NCBI RefSeq assembly: GCF_001039355.2
Contig: NW_019773903.1
Location: 30,764 to 94,763 of the forward strand
DNA from: Lingula anatina
Taxonomy: Eukaryota > Brachiopoda > Lingulata > Lingulida > Lingulidae
DNA: 64,000 nucleotides
Direction of reading: 5' to 3'
Position 1 is the first letter of the stretch, and the number at the start of each line of letters is the position of its first letter. Of this stretch, positions 62,620-64,000 are shown in pieces. Made by a program: the position numbers and the translations under genes. Under the pieces are notes generated by a model that was not told the DNA's origin, searched no databases, and was given only the letters and a program-made list of their open reading frames with translations.

Positions 62620-63470
62620 GTCAGTTCTCAGAGGAGATCAATAAACAAGAACCACTACTGCAAGAAGCATATCAACGAGCATGTAAGGATGGCTTTGAAA
62701 GAGTGAAGAGGGCAAGGGTGATGCTGCTAGGCCATTACGGTGCAGGTAAAACACACCTGAGAAAGAGGCTACTCGGAAAGGAATATGATGAAGAAAATGA
62801 TCCAATCACTAATGGTATAGAAACTGACTACGTTCTTGTAAAGGAGGGTTGGAATTCAGATGACGCTGGTAAGAAAATCTACAGTTATACAGGGAGACAA
62901 AAGATGTTTCTTTATTGGAATTCAGTTATCTATTGTTTTAGCTCTAAATAAATGACTTGAAATCTTTTCTGCATGGACAATTCTTTTTGTTTCCCATTGT
63001 TTATCGTTTATTTGCAGTAACTGAAACATCTCAATGCCATTGGACAGAAAATATTATTTCATGTTAAAATCTAAAATGATGTTTTAATTTATAGAGTGTC
63101 ATGGGCCAGCAATATCACGTTTGCTTGCTGTTAACACAAAAAAGATACATGAGGAAATCCGAGCAAGTCATACAGGTAATTCCTGTGTGTGTATAACTGC
63201 TAGAACTATAACAAGTATATGAGTATATGCAACAGTTTTCAGATAATTGTTAAAAGGAAACAAGGAGTTAATTATAGTAAACAGAAATACTAGTTTGAGA
63301 TAACATGATAGATATAATGAGAGCATACTCTTTTAGATACCATTTTTTAATAATTAATGAAATACTTTGAATTTTCAAATAAACCACTGTAGATCCTACA
63401 GAAAAGTCACAACCCTTGGGCCAAGGTGTGGAGGCAATTGCTATACAAACATCAGAGATAATGGAGAAAT
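62620..63470 (+). CDS. Roc (Ras-of-complex) GTPase exons, probable continuation of the NHL gene; 3' part off the window
   Basis: Three exons, 62620-62868, 63095-63175 and 63393-63470, all begin and end in phase 1 with AG/GT. The first has a helix (EPLLQEAYQRACKDGFERV) leading into RARVMLLGHYGAGKTHLRKR, where GHYGAGKT is the G1/P-loop, followed by LLGKEYDEENDPITNGIETD with a candidate switch-I Thr. GAGKT plus '(L)LGKEYDEE..(P)T.GIE' is the pattern of Roc domains in ROCO/DAPK-like proteins. The second exon (CHGPAISRLLAVNTKKIHEE) and third (a linker ending QTSEIMEK) are less conserved. The acceptor phase fits the NHL exon at 43607 exactly. A further possible exon at 63650 (SFYAVYAWDRN) is too short to call. 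The remaining Roc and any COR, death or kinase domains would lie beyond 64000. Confidence 0.78.
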
Positions 63471-64000
63471 GTAAGTGATGTGGCACTCAAAAATATAGAA
63501 ATGTAGTTGTGCACAATTTTGGTAACATGAGTGTGCTTAAAGATTCATATGCCGTAAGCATATAGTTTCAAATAGTATAACTAAGTGAATAACCAAAAGA
63601 AATTCCTTAATATTAAAAGATATAAATTTTAGCGGGATTTTATTCTAGCTTTCTATGCTGTATATGCATGGGACAGAAATGTAGGTCACATAAGTAGGTT
63701 ATACCGGTATTTCTGACACTGACACTAAAATATCCTGTAGATGTTATTCCCATTATTTTAATTAAAGAATGCACCATCTTGTATGCTTACATTGTTTATT
63801 TTGGGTAATTTATTTTCCAAATTTACGATGTTTATAGCAACCAATTGCATTATGGAAAAGTCTTTTTCCAAATATGGTATTGGATACACTTTTATCCACT
63901 GGTTTACTATCGTGCTGTGTATCCAGCCTTTGTGAAAGACAAATTTATACAGAAGAAAACTATCCAGAGGATAAGGGATTTATACCAAGAATAGTGTTAT

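Overview
The window is intron-rich, AT-rich animal DNA, about 64 kb, full of transposons. Splice signals are canonical, genes are split by introns, and the conserved genes are metazoan: a GPR157-like seven-helix receptor, an NHL-repeat/Roc GTPase protein and an EGF/FN3 receptor. DIRS, LINE and Tc1 remnants, frequent TACATGTA and AGGCCTA words, and two divergent versions of most loci suggest a highly heterozygous marine invertebrate. A cephalochordate, ambulacrarian or mollusc would all fit; I cannot name the species from sequence alone.

Layout. 1-8130: a minus-strand small-protein gene (signal peptide, 8-cysteine CS-alpha-beta-like domain, Thr/Ser-rich stalk) present twice in near-identical 4-kb blocks joined at a single n (4133). 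8440-10010: a decayed DIRS-type retroelement. 10330-15500: MITEs and microsatellites. 15900-17028: a third, divergent plus-strand paralogue of the small gene, cut off in intron 3 by a 3-kb element with TTAA ends (17158-20204). The far side of that element lies in intron 3 of a GPR157-like receptor gene, also cut off. 20205-27525: two copies of the receptor locus joined at the n at 23473. 28803-32320: a two-exon gene for a type I membrane protein with a mucin stalk, EGF, FN3-like domain, TM helix and a long basic tail. 33900-41350: repeats, MITEs and a palindromic Tc1-type element. 42629-63470 and beyond: an NHL-repeat exon, a 19-kb intron filled with transposons, and Roc GTPase exons in matching phase.

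Most n positions carry an assembly signature: the sequence just before the n recurs further downstream, as expected when contig ends from two haplotypes were placed side by side rather than merged. The two 4-kb 'tandem duplications' may therefore be alleles. In either case, the two versions of the 8-cysteine exon differ at 14 non-synonymous and 1 synonymous site while flanking introns differ by about 2-3%. This points to diversifying selection on a secreted cysteine-rich domain and is the most interesting biology here.
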